DNA of 64,000 nucleotides, from contig JBAMDO010000572.1 of assembly GCA_037074765.1 (NCBI GenBank), positions 124,001 to 188,000 on the forward strand, read 5' to 3'. The number at the start of each line of letters is the position of its first letter. Positions within the stretch are counted from its first letter, which is position 1. This stretch comes from Mansonella perstans. Taxonomy: Eukaryota > Nematoda > Chromadorea > Rhabditida > Onchocercidae. The translations under genes and the position numbers were made by a program. Positions 49,901 through 60,500 of the stretch are shown one piece after another. The notes below the pieces were generated by a model, which ran no database searches, was not told where the DNA came from, and saw only the letters and a list, made by a program, of their open reading frames with translations.

Positions 49901-52900
49901 GCACTATTTTCAAAAACAGCCAAAGAAGTAGATAAAGAAGCAGACAGAATTTGGAAATATCAACTTTATTCACTGGTTGAAGATTTGAGGTAAATTATCT
50001 CAAATAATTCATTACTTTCAACACGGTAATCTCAGTATTGATCAATATGTAGTTACGCTATACTCGAAACTTTTGGAGACTAAAAACTTTGTGCTTCACT
50101 TCTTTAAAATATTCATCCAAAAAAAGACAAATTAATGGCAAGTGTTATGTTGATACTCAATTTCCGATTCCATTTTTAAAATAAATTGAAATGTCACTTT
50201 TGTTTTTGCATGATTTTAATTTCAACTAATTTTCATTATATGTATCATGCATACTTCTTCCATGATAGGTTTCGTCCTCCGTTACCACCACCGCTCACAC
50301 CAATCTTCTTTCTCTGCACTTCATGCTGTCGAATAAGCGAATATTTCCTGTGTAATAATTCAAATATGGTCAATTTGGATCACCCAGATGTTGTTCACAG
50401 TCAACAGATTTCAAAAACATGCAACATAGCAGATCGATTTGTTACTAATACAAACAGAAATATGTTTTCAACTGGATGTGCATTCTTGGATTCTGAATTC
50501 AGGGTAGGTTTAGACAGTTGAATTATCTCTTTTATTGCTGCATGATTGATCCAATTTGAACGGCTCAAAGTTCTTTTTTGCTACTCTTTCGCCGCATTTC
50601 ATTCTTCCAAAATTCTCAACAGCAAAGAATCGTTCTGTTTACATCAAGATTTTTTCTCATTTGAATTTTATAGAAAAGTTTTCTGTATATTTAGATGAAA
50701 TCCATAAACCTATGGAGAGAAGCTATGATCACATCAACAGACTCCGAGATCAGTTTGAAATATGACAATGAAAATCGTCAATTGCGAGAACAAATTCGAT
50801 TTCTGGCATTGTCACAATATTTTTCAACAACTTCTAAAAGTAATTGTCAAGAACTTCTAAAAGTAATTGATAATTGTCAAGAAATCTATTCCTTCATTAC
50901 AAAGAGAAAATGCTATCGTTCGAGGCTTCTTTAATCTAACTTCTATATGCGCTATTTGACCCTTCTACGCTGTTTAAAAAATCATATTTATTTGCAGATG
51001 CAAACGATACTTTGAATAACTTGTCCAAAAGTGTGCCATACGATTGTGTAGCAAATATTCGGAAATTGGTGATTGCGGAAAAATATCGACCTCATCACAT
51101 CTTGTTATCCAACTACTGCCCACCATATTATTGCAAGCCTGTTAATGATTTTCCAAGTAATATACAGAAGTATGTCGATGATTCAACGCCAGAGGTAAGT
51201 AATTTTTAACCTAAATTAAATAACCAATCAAATGCTGATTAATATCAGTTAAGTTATGGGACGTTTCTTAGTCCGACTTTTCCTTTATTCAAAATAACTC
51301 CTTGAAATTTATTGAGACAAAATTAAAATTTCAGTACTTGGCCTTGCTGCGGAAATATTGGAAACGATGGCTACAAAATAAAATGCTAGAATTATTCGAA
51401 TTTTCACTACCATTCACAGTTAATGCTTTCGGTTTACCTATGAATCCGAATGGTCGACAAGGTATTACTGGACGTGGAAGCCATCTGAAATTTGGCGTCA
51501 ATTTGTTAAGAGTTTACGTCTTAGTACGAAGAACCAGTAATAATCACTTGATGGTACTTATTTTAACGGTTCTTGTTTACCTTGCCTGACAAACAGAAGA
51601 TGTTTTACGCACGGTATTCTACCTGCATGATTGTTCAGTGTGAAAGCTTTTGGTTCTATTTAGCAAATTCTAGACTTTACTAGAAGATGGTACATTTCCT
51701 ACTCGTTGGCAACTTAACAATGGAGACTGCGATGAAGAACTTCAGTTAATTCTGCAAAACAGTCGGTTGAGCGATTCGGATATTCGTGTGAGTAAAAAAA
51801 GAAATTTTTTCCACAAGAAAAATCTTTTTTAAACTACGAACGATCTTGAAGACCTATTTCGCAATTTTCTCAAAAAAAAAATTTGTGCGGTGAAGCGATA
51901 GAAAATATTTTAAAAAAGAAAAAAAAATACATTCAGAGAATAAAACTGTTCAATGCATTTAAAATTTATGAAGAATTATTCTTAAGTTCTAATTGGAAAT
52001 GCGCAAATGTTTATTCTTAAATTGAGAAAGAAAAATAACATGAAATGATTCTGGCAGTTGAAGTTGCAGAATGCAGTCAAAATTCCTTCAAAATTAAGTA
52101 ACCTATGACATTTTTCTCTTTTGTCGGTAAAAGCCTTGGCTCATGATAAGATTTTTGATGATTTTAATAAGCTTTTATGCAATTTTGAAATTCTCTGGTG
52201 TTGGTCTGGTTTCTTTTGTTTCTCCAGAATTTTTATCTGTGATTTCAACCTAAATTTGGCAAAAAGTTGCAACTTCAACTTGGTTTTTATATTTCTGATA
52301 GCAAATAACTGCAGACTTATTTGACTCTATGCTATTTCTTGGCAAATTAATTAGCTCATTAATTAGAAAAAATAACGTCAGATTGGAAATGCATTGTTGC
52401 AAAACCATGTTCAAGTGTCATTTGGCACCAGAAAAATGGGCCATTGCCTGTCTATTAGGCTTTAACAAAAATTTGAGTAATTTTTCGTATAGAATGTGTC
52501 ATGTTGCAAAAAATCGTTCTTCACTATGACGAGTCACATGTAACTTCGTGATAGGTATATATTTTGTGCTAGATAGGTAAATAAGCTGTATCCAAAATGC
52601 GCATAAGTTCACTGAGCTTTTATAAAACTTTTTCCATCTTCTCTTTTTGCTTTATCGTTTTACTTACGCCATTCGAATATAGATAATTTTCAAGTCACAA
52701 TCGTTTGAAAACTGCTGAAGAGTTATTCTATAGTATGCTGATCATCAGTAGAACTTATTTTACCTTTTTTAGAACTTACAGTTATCAATTTATACTTTTA
52801 TTTCAAAAATCTCCTAATGAAATTTAGTGTCGAAATAAAATCAGTTTCATTTGTTGGAAAATATTGCAGATCTTCTCCAATCAGAATCTGCTAAAAGTTG

Positions 52901-53399
52901 GTGAAACAAAGAATGGTGTGGCGCACGTAAAACGCGTATCAGTAGTGGACGAACGTGACACGGATAATGCATGGCTGGAACATGATATCTGGGCTGTTTT
53001 TCTAGAGTATTTTTTCTGTACTTTTTTGTAGGGTTTTATTTTTCTTGGATATATGGCCTAAAAGCGGTTTCATATACTGTATTATTAACTTTCCTGTATT
53101 TTTGATGTTTCGCTGATGTAAATTGCAGAATATTTATCACTAATTTTATGTCTATTTTACTCTTCAATAATATATTTTATAAATTTGAATTTGGTACAGA
53201 TTTTCACGGGCGATAAGTTCTCATTTTTTAATTTGTTTCGCTTCACTGCTCTCTTGTTGATTTTCAGATCGCAAATGCCGAAACATTAACAACATCTGGG
53301 ACATTGAATTGGCAAGATTGTAGTGAAGATGTTTTGTCGATCCGAGACCGGGAATATCTCGATGCTTCCTTAGACTTCTTCACCGATATTCAGCTATAA
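43993..53399 (+). CDS. TRPM2-like channel with C-terminal NUDT9-homology domain (26 exons, about 1452 aa)
   Basis: Divergent TRPM cation-channel family member. Exons: 43993-44259, 44530-44661, 44830-45031, 45193-45362, 45561-45791, 45930-46079, 46309-46446, 46599-46697, 46787-46996, 47190-47366, 47445-47519, 47607-47812, 47932-48052, 48110-48334, 48523-48645, 48769-48867, 48980-49164, 49379-49491, 49722-49989, 50269-50503, 50695-50839, 50998-51194, 51335-51553, 51674-51787, 52870-52995, 53268-53399. Residues 1-620 are the TRPM homology region ([20 protein letters not shown]); 780-1040 hold six hydrophobic segments and a pore loop; then a TRP helix ([15 protein letters not shown] and PPLPPPL), a possible coiled coil, and from about 1191 a NUDT9-H domain with [14 protein letters not shown] and [10 protein letters not shown], nearly matching TRPM2. 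The Nudix box is not conserved and the filter region reads SLFRT. Intron 4 is GC-AG (CAG|GCAAGC). Exons 13/14 and 20/21 are the least certain. It may be the orthologue of C. elegans ced-11, a divergent TRPM (inference). Confidence 0.85.
50847..50884 (+). repeat. Short tandem duplication in TRPM intron 21
   Basis: The block CTTCTAAAAGTAATTGTCAAGAA beginning at 50831 is followed directly by a second copy with a 7-nt insertion. The first copy contains the donor proposed for exon 21 (AAAA|GTAATT), so a duplicated donor lies about 23 nt downstream, in a different phase. Confidence 0.6.
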
Positions 53400-53436
53400 A
53401 AAACTATATGATGTTTGACTTTTGCATTTAGAAGTG

Positions 53437-53442
53437 AATAAA
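53437..53442 (+). terminator. Polyadenylation signal AATAAA after the TRPM-like gene
   Basis: Canonical AATAAA lies 38 nt after the TAA stop of the TRPM-like gene, followed by a T/G-rich stretch. The position fits a short nematode 3' UTR. Confidence 0.6.
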
Positions 53443-56188
53443 TTTTGTGCTATATTCACATACATAGCAAAAGGATTTTTCCTGAATAGATGCTCTAAAG
53501 TAGGTAATACAATTGAACGAGATCTGGAATCAAGGCCTGATGCCTCAAACTACAAAACTCTTCGTTTCAGTTCATAAATATATACTTACTTATTCTTTGT
53601 TGCAACATTTTTTTAACAAAAGAAGAAAGTTCTTGTTAACTTGCCTTCTGTTAGTTTCCATAAATGGTAAGCAAACGAAATTTTCAACGATAAAAATTTA
53701 TTGTGAACTGAGACAGAAATGAAAAAATGAATCTTCAATCTTTATGGACTAAAAATACTCCATTTTATGCAATGAAAACTTCAAATTTAATCTGCCTATC
53801 AGTGAGATATCGGTCAAGTTGCATTTTTTAAAAGAAGATTGGTACAATTTCCTTTATCTCATAGCAAAATTGTTCACAGATTTTGTATGCCTTCCGTTTT
53901 TTTATGATGCTATTCGCAACAAAACTTCAATTAAAAGTATCACAAGAAGTATGAATAAATCTATTGCTAACCGAAGGAATCAGTGGATGCTATACTTTTC
54001 CATAGTAAAATGAGCCTCTCTGGATACATCATTTTTCTTCTATGGTTGAAAAAATCAGATTAATAATCTCTTAATGCCATTTATGCGTCCATTATTCCGA
54101 CTAAAGCTATTAGTTATTTTTTACACTACCAAAAAAATGTGAATATTTACGTACTGGAAGGTTGCAATGATGCTAGGCGATATACTATTGGTGTAACAAA
54201 CTTCCGAATTGAGCCTTAAAAAGCTGTGGCATAAAAGATCGATAAATTGATGTGAGAGAAATCAATGAAATAGAAGCTAAGGACATTGTCATTTCAGGGT
54301 TTGTCCATAAAGGAAAAAGTGAACGAAGAGAATTTTTCTATTTTAACTTCGGCTTTGAAGAAAAAAACATTTTTCGTTATTTCTTCCTTCATATAATAGA
54401 GAGAAAGTATTTGTTTGTTGTGCCAGTTATAACCCTTGAGTTTTAAGTTCTCCAAAAAAATGAAGTAATTCAACTTTCTCTTTGATACTATTTTGATAAA
54501 ATGAACATTTATACTATGAGCATAGCTTCCCAATTTGGCTGGATCTCAGCTCTCCAATTTACCTGGATGTCGACATTCTTCAATTTTGCCAGGTGCCATT
54601 GTTCTAAGATTTTTCTACATTTAAACTGGTTATTGCTTCATTTTTGTAGTTTAAAAATAGGAAGATTTGCATATATTTTTTTATCAAAAAGTAAATTGTT
54701 TTTGAATTTAATGGAATTTCGTTCCAATCTTATTGGATTAAGGAGTTATTTTGATCTCAAAAAAAATTCAAGCTAAGTTTCATCCTATTTTTGCCCTGTT
54801 TATTATGTGCACTTATTTACTAAGTTTTTTAATGCTTAGTGAAAGTGCGTTAACATTCGCGAAATGCTATCAAAATGCTAAGCATTCTATAATTTTTCAA
54901 ACCTTGTTTTTTTGGATTTTCCTTGAAGTAAATTACTTCAAAGAAATGATAGCTATGATGGCATGCTTTCCAGTAAAAGGTGCATAGATATTAAACTCGG
55001 ATCGGAAATTGAAAAGATATTTTTGAATTGCTGTTACTTTTCATAAGTTTGGCGTCCTGAAAATTCTCAAAGACAGGAACTTTTCGCTTAGGTATATTCC
55101 TAAAATTATTTCTCCAATAATTAAAGACTAATGTAAACAGATTTGCGTTAGAGTTTATGAAATTTTCGTGCGCAAACGCCATTTAATTCAGCAATTTTGC
55201 GAACTGCTAATTCTCCTGAGAAATCATTTTCCAATGCTTTTGCAAAATTACACCATCGAGAGTTTGTCTTTACTTACTCCATTTCCGGCAAGCAGTATAA
55301 GATTGACAAAGTGGATTATTTTCAAGTCAACATTATATATTTGCCACTATAAATAACAAGATTTCAAAATATGAAAATGAGAATAAAATCTGGATTTACT
55401 GGTGCTTAAAATCCATCTTCATAATTTTAACGGAAGCTTATTGAAATGAGGTGAAATGATGACATCCAAATTGATTGGATCAATCTGCTCTCGATAGAAA
55501 TGATCGATCGAGGTAAGGCAACAGTATTTCTTTCTGAAAAAAGGAAAACAAAAAGACAATAAGAGGAAATTATTAAAGTCTCGAAATGATTTTTTTTCTG
55601 ATACTGTATCATTCCATCGACAAACTTGATTGCTAATCTATCGATTAGATCAATAAAGTATCAGTTCCAATTAGATTGCGTAACATGAGATTTCTGCGAA
55701 AATGTTTCACGTGTGTTTCATAATGTTTGTATATTCTTACTGATAGCGAAAATGTCGAAAAGCGTTGAAACACTGTTAACGCGATTCATCTGCGAGTGTG
55801 GAATCATTCAGAAAGAAAGTGTTTGTTTGAAATAGATAAATTGATTACTCTTTAAGTCTTTTGTACAGATATTTTTTAACTGTTGAAATTTTTGAGAATT
55901 GTCGCGCACCCCCAGGTATCCTTTTATTCGAAACAATTTCGATGACGAATTAATTTTTATAAAGGAAAGGAAAATATTTGCTCCATATTTGTTTGTCATT
56001 CTATTTTTACACTAATTTGTTTTGCTTGTCTGTTCTTCTTTATTATAATGTTTTATGCGTCATTCCTTATTCAGCTGGTAATAATTAATCTGTTTGGCTT
56101 TTATCAAAATCTTGCATGTGTAAGGGCACTTTGGATTTTGGATTAAATTTAATTCCTTCATTGTCATTCTTATCCAAAAAAAAACTAA

Positions 56189-56365
56189 GATTCGCGATAA
56201 TTAAGCTTAATTTTACTTTATAAACCACAAACATATTAAAATTAATATGTTTTTATTTTACAAACCTGTTTTTACTTTACAAATTTTACTTTATAAACCA
56301 CAAACATATCAAAATTAATATGTTTGTGGTTTGTAAAGTAAAATTAAGCTTAATTATCGCGAATC
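56189..56365. repeat. 177-bp inverted repeat (hairpin / MITE-like)
   Basis: The left arm starting GATTCGCGATAATTAAGC at 56189 is the reverse complement of the right arm ending GCTTAATTATCGCGAATC at 56365, with complementarity over about 63 nt per arm and few mismatches. The inner part also contains a 44-bp direct repeat (56209-56252 and 56282-56325) that is itself partly palindromic (AAACATATTAAAATTAATAT). No obvious target-site duplication was identified. It could be a small non-autonomous element or a structured RNA. Confidence 0.88.
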
Positions 56366-56625
56366 AATAGAACTAGACCCAATTATAGTGTGTTAGTTTA
56401 CTTCTTTATAAGCAGCACTTAAATTTTTCCTGCATCAGTCAATTTTGCACAATTTAATTCAACATCCAATCTTAATACTTGACCCAATTTCTGGTTTAAT
56501 CTATAGAAATATGAATCGATTATTAGAGACTATTCAAATAATCAAATCTATTATAAATATTATTCCCTGAAAAGTGCAATTATTGGATTGAAATTGAATA
56601 AATGGAGGAAGATAGCCTGGTCCTG

Positions 56626-56871
56626 CTAATTCAATAACTGGATTAAGGGGACGAAATATTCCGGTAAACAGTCATCAGTTTGTTGCATCTGTTCCCACTG
56701 TTTCATCGAAATTGTAAATGAACCTTCCGAAGGTAGTGAAATATTTACGCATGCTTGTAACCGGTCTTGATATTCAAGTAACTTCTCTTTTTGTTTTCTT
56801 GAATTTTTTAATTCCGTAGTAGAAATTAGTCTGGAAATTTTCTTATATAATAAGCGCTTGTCATTTCTCAT
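56626..56871 (-). CDS. Small hypothetical protein or 3' exon (81 aa)
   Basis: An uninterrupted minus-strand ORF whose translation is non-repetitive, charged and soluble-protein-like: a basic, probably helical N-terminal half (KKISRLISTTELKNSRKQKE), then SLPSEGSFTISMKQWEQM and a C-terminus LPEYFVPLIQLL. It is GC-richer than its surroundings. An acceptor-like TATTTAG lies just upstream on the minus strand, so it is either a single-exon gene (possibly trans-spliced) or the last exon of a longer gene. I recognise no family. The next gene on the right is on the opposite strand. Confidence 0.45.
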   Translation of the reverse strand: MRNDKRLLYKKISRLISTTELKNSRKQKEKLLEYQDRLQACVNISLPSEGSFTISMKQWEQMQQTDDCLPEYFVPLIQLLN

Positions 56872-57581
56872 AATAAACTAAATAATTAGGTTGTTCTATT
56901 AATGGAAAGTAAAATAACTGACTGCATAGATTCAGCTTTTCCGAAAATTCAATTCAAAATTTTATAGTAGAATCCTGTTTTTTTGCCCAATCGTTCACTC
57001 ATAATGAATTTATATTAATTTTTCAAATATGCATTCTTCCATTTCCTACTTGGATTTTAATTTCCAACAAAGCTGAACAGTTAAAAGCCCTGGAATGGCT
57101 CTCTGTCAGCTGGCAATAAACAAATACACGACATTGCAGATTTATATTTTATTGCTTCGAAAATCAATTCCCATTTTTCGCTTGACCCATTCGTGCCACT
57201 GTTATGCTTCTATGCACCAATCATGCTTGCCTTTAACCTTTCCTGTTCATCAATTTTAAACATTTTAGGTTTACCTTTTTAACTGCTTAATCATCTTATT
57301 TATTTATTTATAACAGTCCGCTTTCCTCCTTCCTTTCCTGTTTACTACTTACTTATTTGCTTATCGGTCTTTATTCAAGAAAATTTAATTGCTTTTTATT
57401 TGATAACAGTACACACATAACAAGGCGCTGTTTTCATTTCGTTCAAGCGTCTAATGTCAATATTAGGCCTCCAAGACCTTTCTTTTCAATACTGCTGGGA
57501 TATTTGTGTCTTCTGGAAGGATTTTCATTTTTATGTGTCTTTTTCAGGCATTGTACTGTGACCAAGAACTGATAGATTGCA

Positions 57582-60500
57582 ATGTATAAATCTACAAGTG
57601 ATAAGGTAATGATCACTTCTTAACTAATCAATTTTAAAAGTGTCCTCATTGTAATGAAATGAATTTATTGCACTATTTTAACAAGTCTTGTAGATTAGGT
57701 ACTTTTTTCTGTTCGGGTCAAAGTATCAGGATACTGTCCATAAATTGCACGATATTAGTAATGACACTGCATGCACTCTTGACACCGTCGGAAAGTTACG
57801 AGATGACTTTGGTAATCGCAATAATTCCCCTTGGCTATTTTTAGTCAAAAATTTTTCTATCTTTGAAACCTAATGTGAAAAGTTATGTAACGAAGACTTT
57901 AAGCCAACAAAATTGTTCAATAAACTTGTAATAATAAACTCTTTAATACATGATTAAGTAAGCATGTCAACATATCAAGAAATAGCCAGTTAAATACATT
58001 TCCGTAACATGAATGATTTCCTGAAAATTTCCTGAAAGACCTTTGGCCTAGAAGAATGAAAACTTATTTCAATATCATTCAGAAAGCTTTTTTTTTTGGG
58101 TAGCAGGATTAAGACAATGTTTATGATTTAAATAATTAGGACAAACTAATTGTATGCCCGCCAATTTCCTTTCGGCATATATTACCTCGGACTAAAACTA
58201 GTAGTGATATCTATATGCTCTAAGCTATTAGTACTATTTTGTCATCTACAAATGCTGAGCTATCAGTTCTTTTGTTTTAGTAGTTTTTTTTTTTTTTTTT
58301 TTTTATTACAGTGATAACGATGAACCGAACAGGGAATTTTAAGATTCCTGCTAAAGCCATTTAGAGGTTAAATTAAAATCCTAGAAAAAAAAGATTTATG
58401 TGTCACTCTTCGTCATTATATATATAGAAAAAAGTTAATTTGTCAACAAGTTTGCTGGAGAAAATATTGTGTCATTTATTGTGTATACTCATATGATCAT
58501 CATATGGAACCTGTTTCCCCTATTTCTTGTCATCTCAGGATATTAAAAAACGCTGTTAACTTCAGGGCATTCTTTTCTTTCTGATTTCAGTGATTTACTA
58601 AAGAGGCAAAAAACTGATATTCTTTCATGGAGGGTCGTGATTGTCAGATGAGAGTAACTGAATTCTCGGGATTTCTTGTCCTCATGTTTTATTGATAAAA
58701 AGGTAAATAATTGGAAATTGTGTAAACAAATTGAAATTCCTACCGCGTTACAGACCAAGAAAAAAACAATGCGGTTTTTTGAGTTATCCTTCAAGAAAGA
58801 ATAGTTACTCGCAAGAAAATTTGCCACATGGAAATGCTCTAATTCTTGAATTTGCATTTTTTCAGGCCTCCAATGAAGGTGAACTGATCGGTAAAAAAGA
58901 TGTGGGAAAAAGGGTAATTGTAGGACGAGTAGGTGCCGGTACGTTGATGTATGTTGGTTCAGTGGAAGGTAAGACAGGTGTATTCTGTGGTATAGAACTA
59001 GACCGTCCCGAAGGAAAACATGATGGCACCTATCAAGGTTTGAAGAAATTTTGAATAAATAAATTCTGAGAACTTTGTGATTCATCGTAGGATTGAATAA
59101 TATTTTGCCGAAGTCAAATTGCGGAAGTATTCACGCTTCTAAAAAGGTTTGAGGTCAAAGGTCCAATGTGCTGACCTTGATTAGGTATATTGTTTAAACT
59201 ATTGCAGTGGTTATTCTCCAAGTTTACTTTGCTTTAACCACTCAGTGGTCAGATGTGAAGCGACGTGGTTGGGTCCAAAAGTGACGATCTAACTGCTGTT
59301 TGCAAGCATTTCTCAGTGATATTTATGTTTAAAGTGATAATGTCAGTAGTCGTGAATAGAGTATTTCACCCGAAGTTTTCTAGCGATAAAGTTTCTTCAA
59401 TTTGGATTAGGGCCTAAAACAATTTTGTTTTCCCAAGCAGTAGGCAAATGACTCTTTAGAATTTCTTTAGAAACATTAAATTCAGAAAATCTTAATTGAA
59501 ACGGAAAATGTTGCTATGAAATTGAATTTTAATTGAAACTATAAATTCCTCCCTTCTCCGTTTCCAGTTAATTCGAGAAGTCCTTCAATTACCCGTTTCC
59601 TACTAAATAACTTTTCAAGATGGCTGGAAAAAAGTTCTGTTTGAGCATTTTTGTATATATCGTTGAGTATATAAAGAGGAAAAAAAACGAGCAAACGATG
59701 CTGAAGTGAGAATGAAATGTAAAATCGCCAAAAATATTTTGCTTCTTGCTTTCTTTGTTTAAGCATAATTTTTTGTTTAGAAAAAATTAATTTAGTGAAT
59801 AGTTTTATTGATTGCGATCTTCCTGTTAGCACTGATTTTATTCTATTTAGAAGTGTTGTCAATTAATTAAATAGTTACACTTAGATCAAATTCAAATTCT
59901 TTCTTATTAATTACTTTTATTTTAATCTTTACTTTTTAAAGGAGCCGAAGTACTACTGATTGAATAATTATATTTAAATCGAGCTGCAACTGTTTTTTGC
60001 TCTCATATAGATACTATTAGACTAACATTTTCTCCTGATTCCATAAAGTTCTTGAGAAATCTCAAAAGCAAGTTATTTTAGGCATCGCATATTTCCACTG
60101 CGCTCCACAACATGGCATATTTGCGCCTCTCTACAAAGTGGAATTGCTACAACAAGTGCCAATCTATTCAAAGCCAGAAAAAGTTAGTTTTTCCACTGTA
60201 TTAAAGTTCAAAAAGTTTCCCAATTAAAAAGCTTAATTTGATGATTTCTTCTAAAGACTGGAGATTGTAAGATATTTTTATTCAAGTCCATCACCTTTTG
60301 TATAAACAGGAAAAAGAGAAATCCAAACACTATGGAATGTCAAAAGTGTAGCTCTTATGCTTTTTTTCTTTCGGTTCAGCTAATGATTTCTATCTCTCAC
60401 AAGAAATCGCAGAAGTGAAATTGTTTAGGGGTCAACAAGTTTCGCCTCATACTCTGTAAAAATCAATGATCTAAGTGTTCCCGAAAATCATTCGTCAATA

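Larger units (their letters stand above)
53400..56625. other. Intergenic region with an inverted repeat, no supported gene
   Basis: About 3.2 kb of AT-rich sequence. ORFs at 53513-53722, 54252-54446, 54501-54776, 54751-54987 and others have hydrophobic or low-complexity composition and no recognisable motif. The only structured element seen is the inverted repeat at 56189-56365. Confidence 0.45.

Noticed and set aside
58543..59085. 180-codon minus-strand ORF
   Set aside because: It is antisense to the CAP-Gly exon and its flanks. The plus strand has clear CAP-Gly motifs and good splice sites, while the antisense translation has no recognisable motif.
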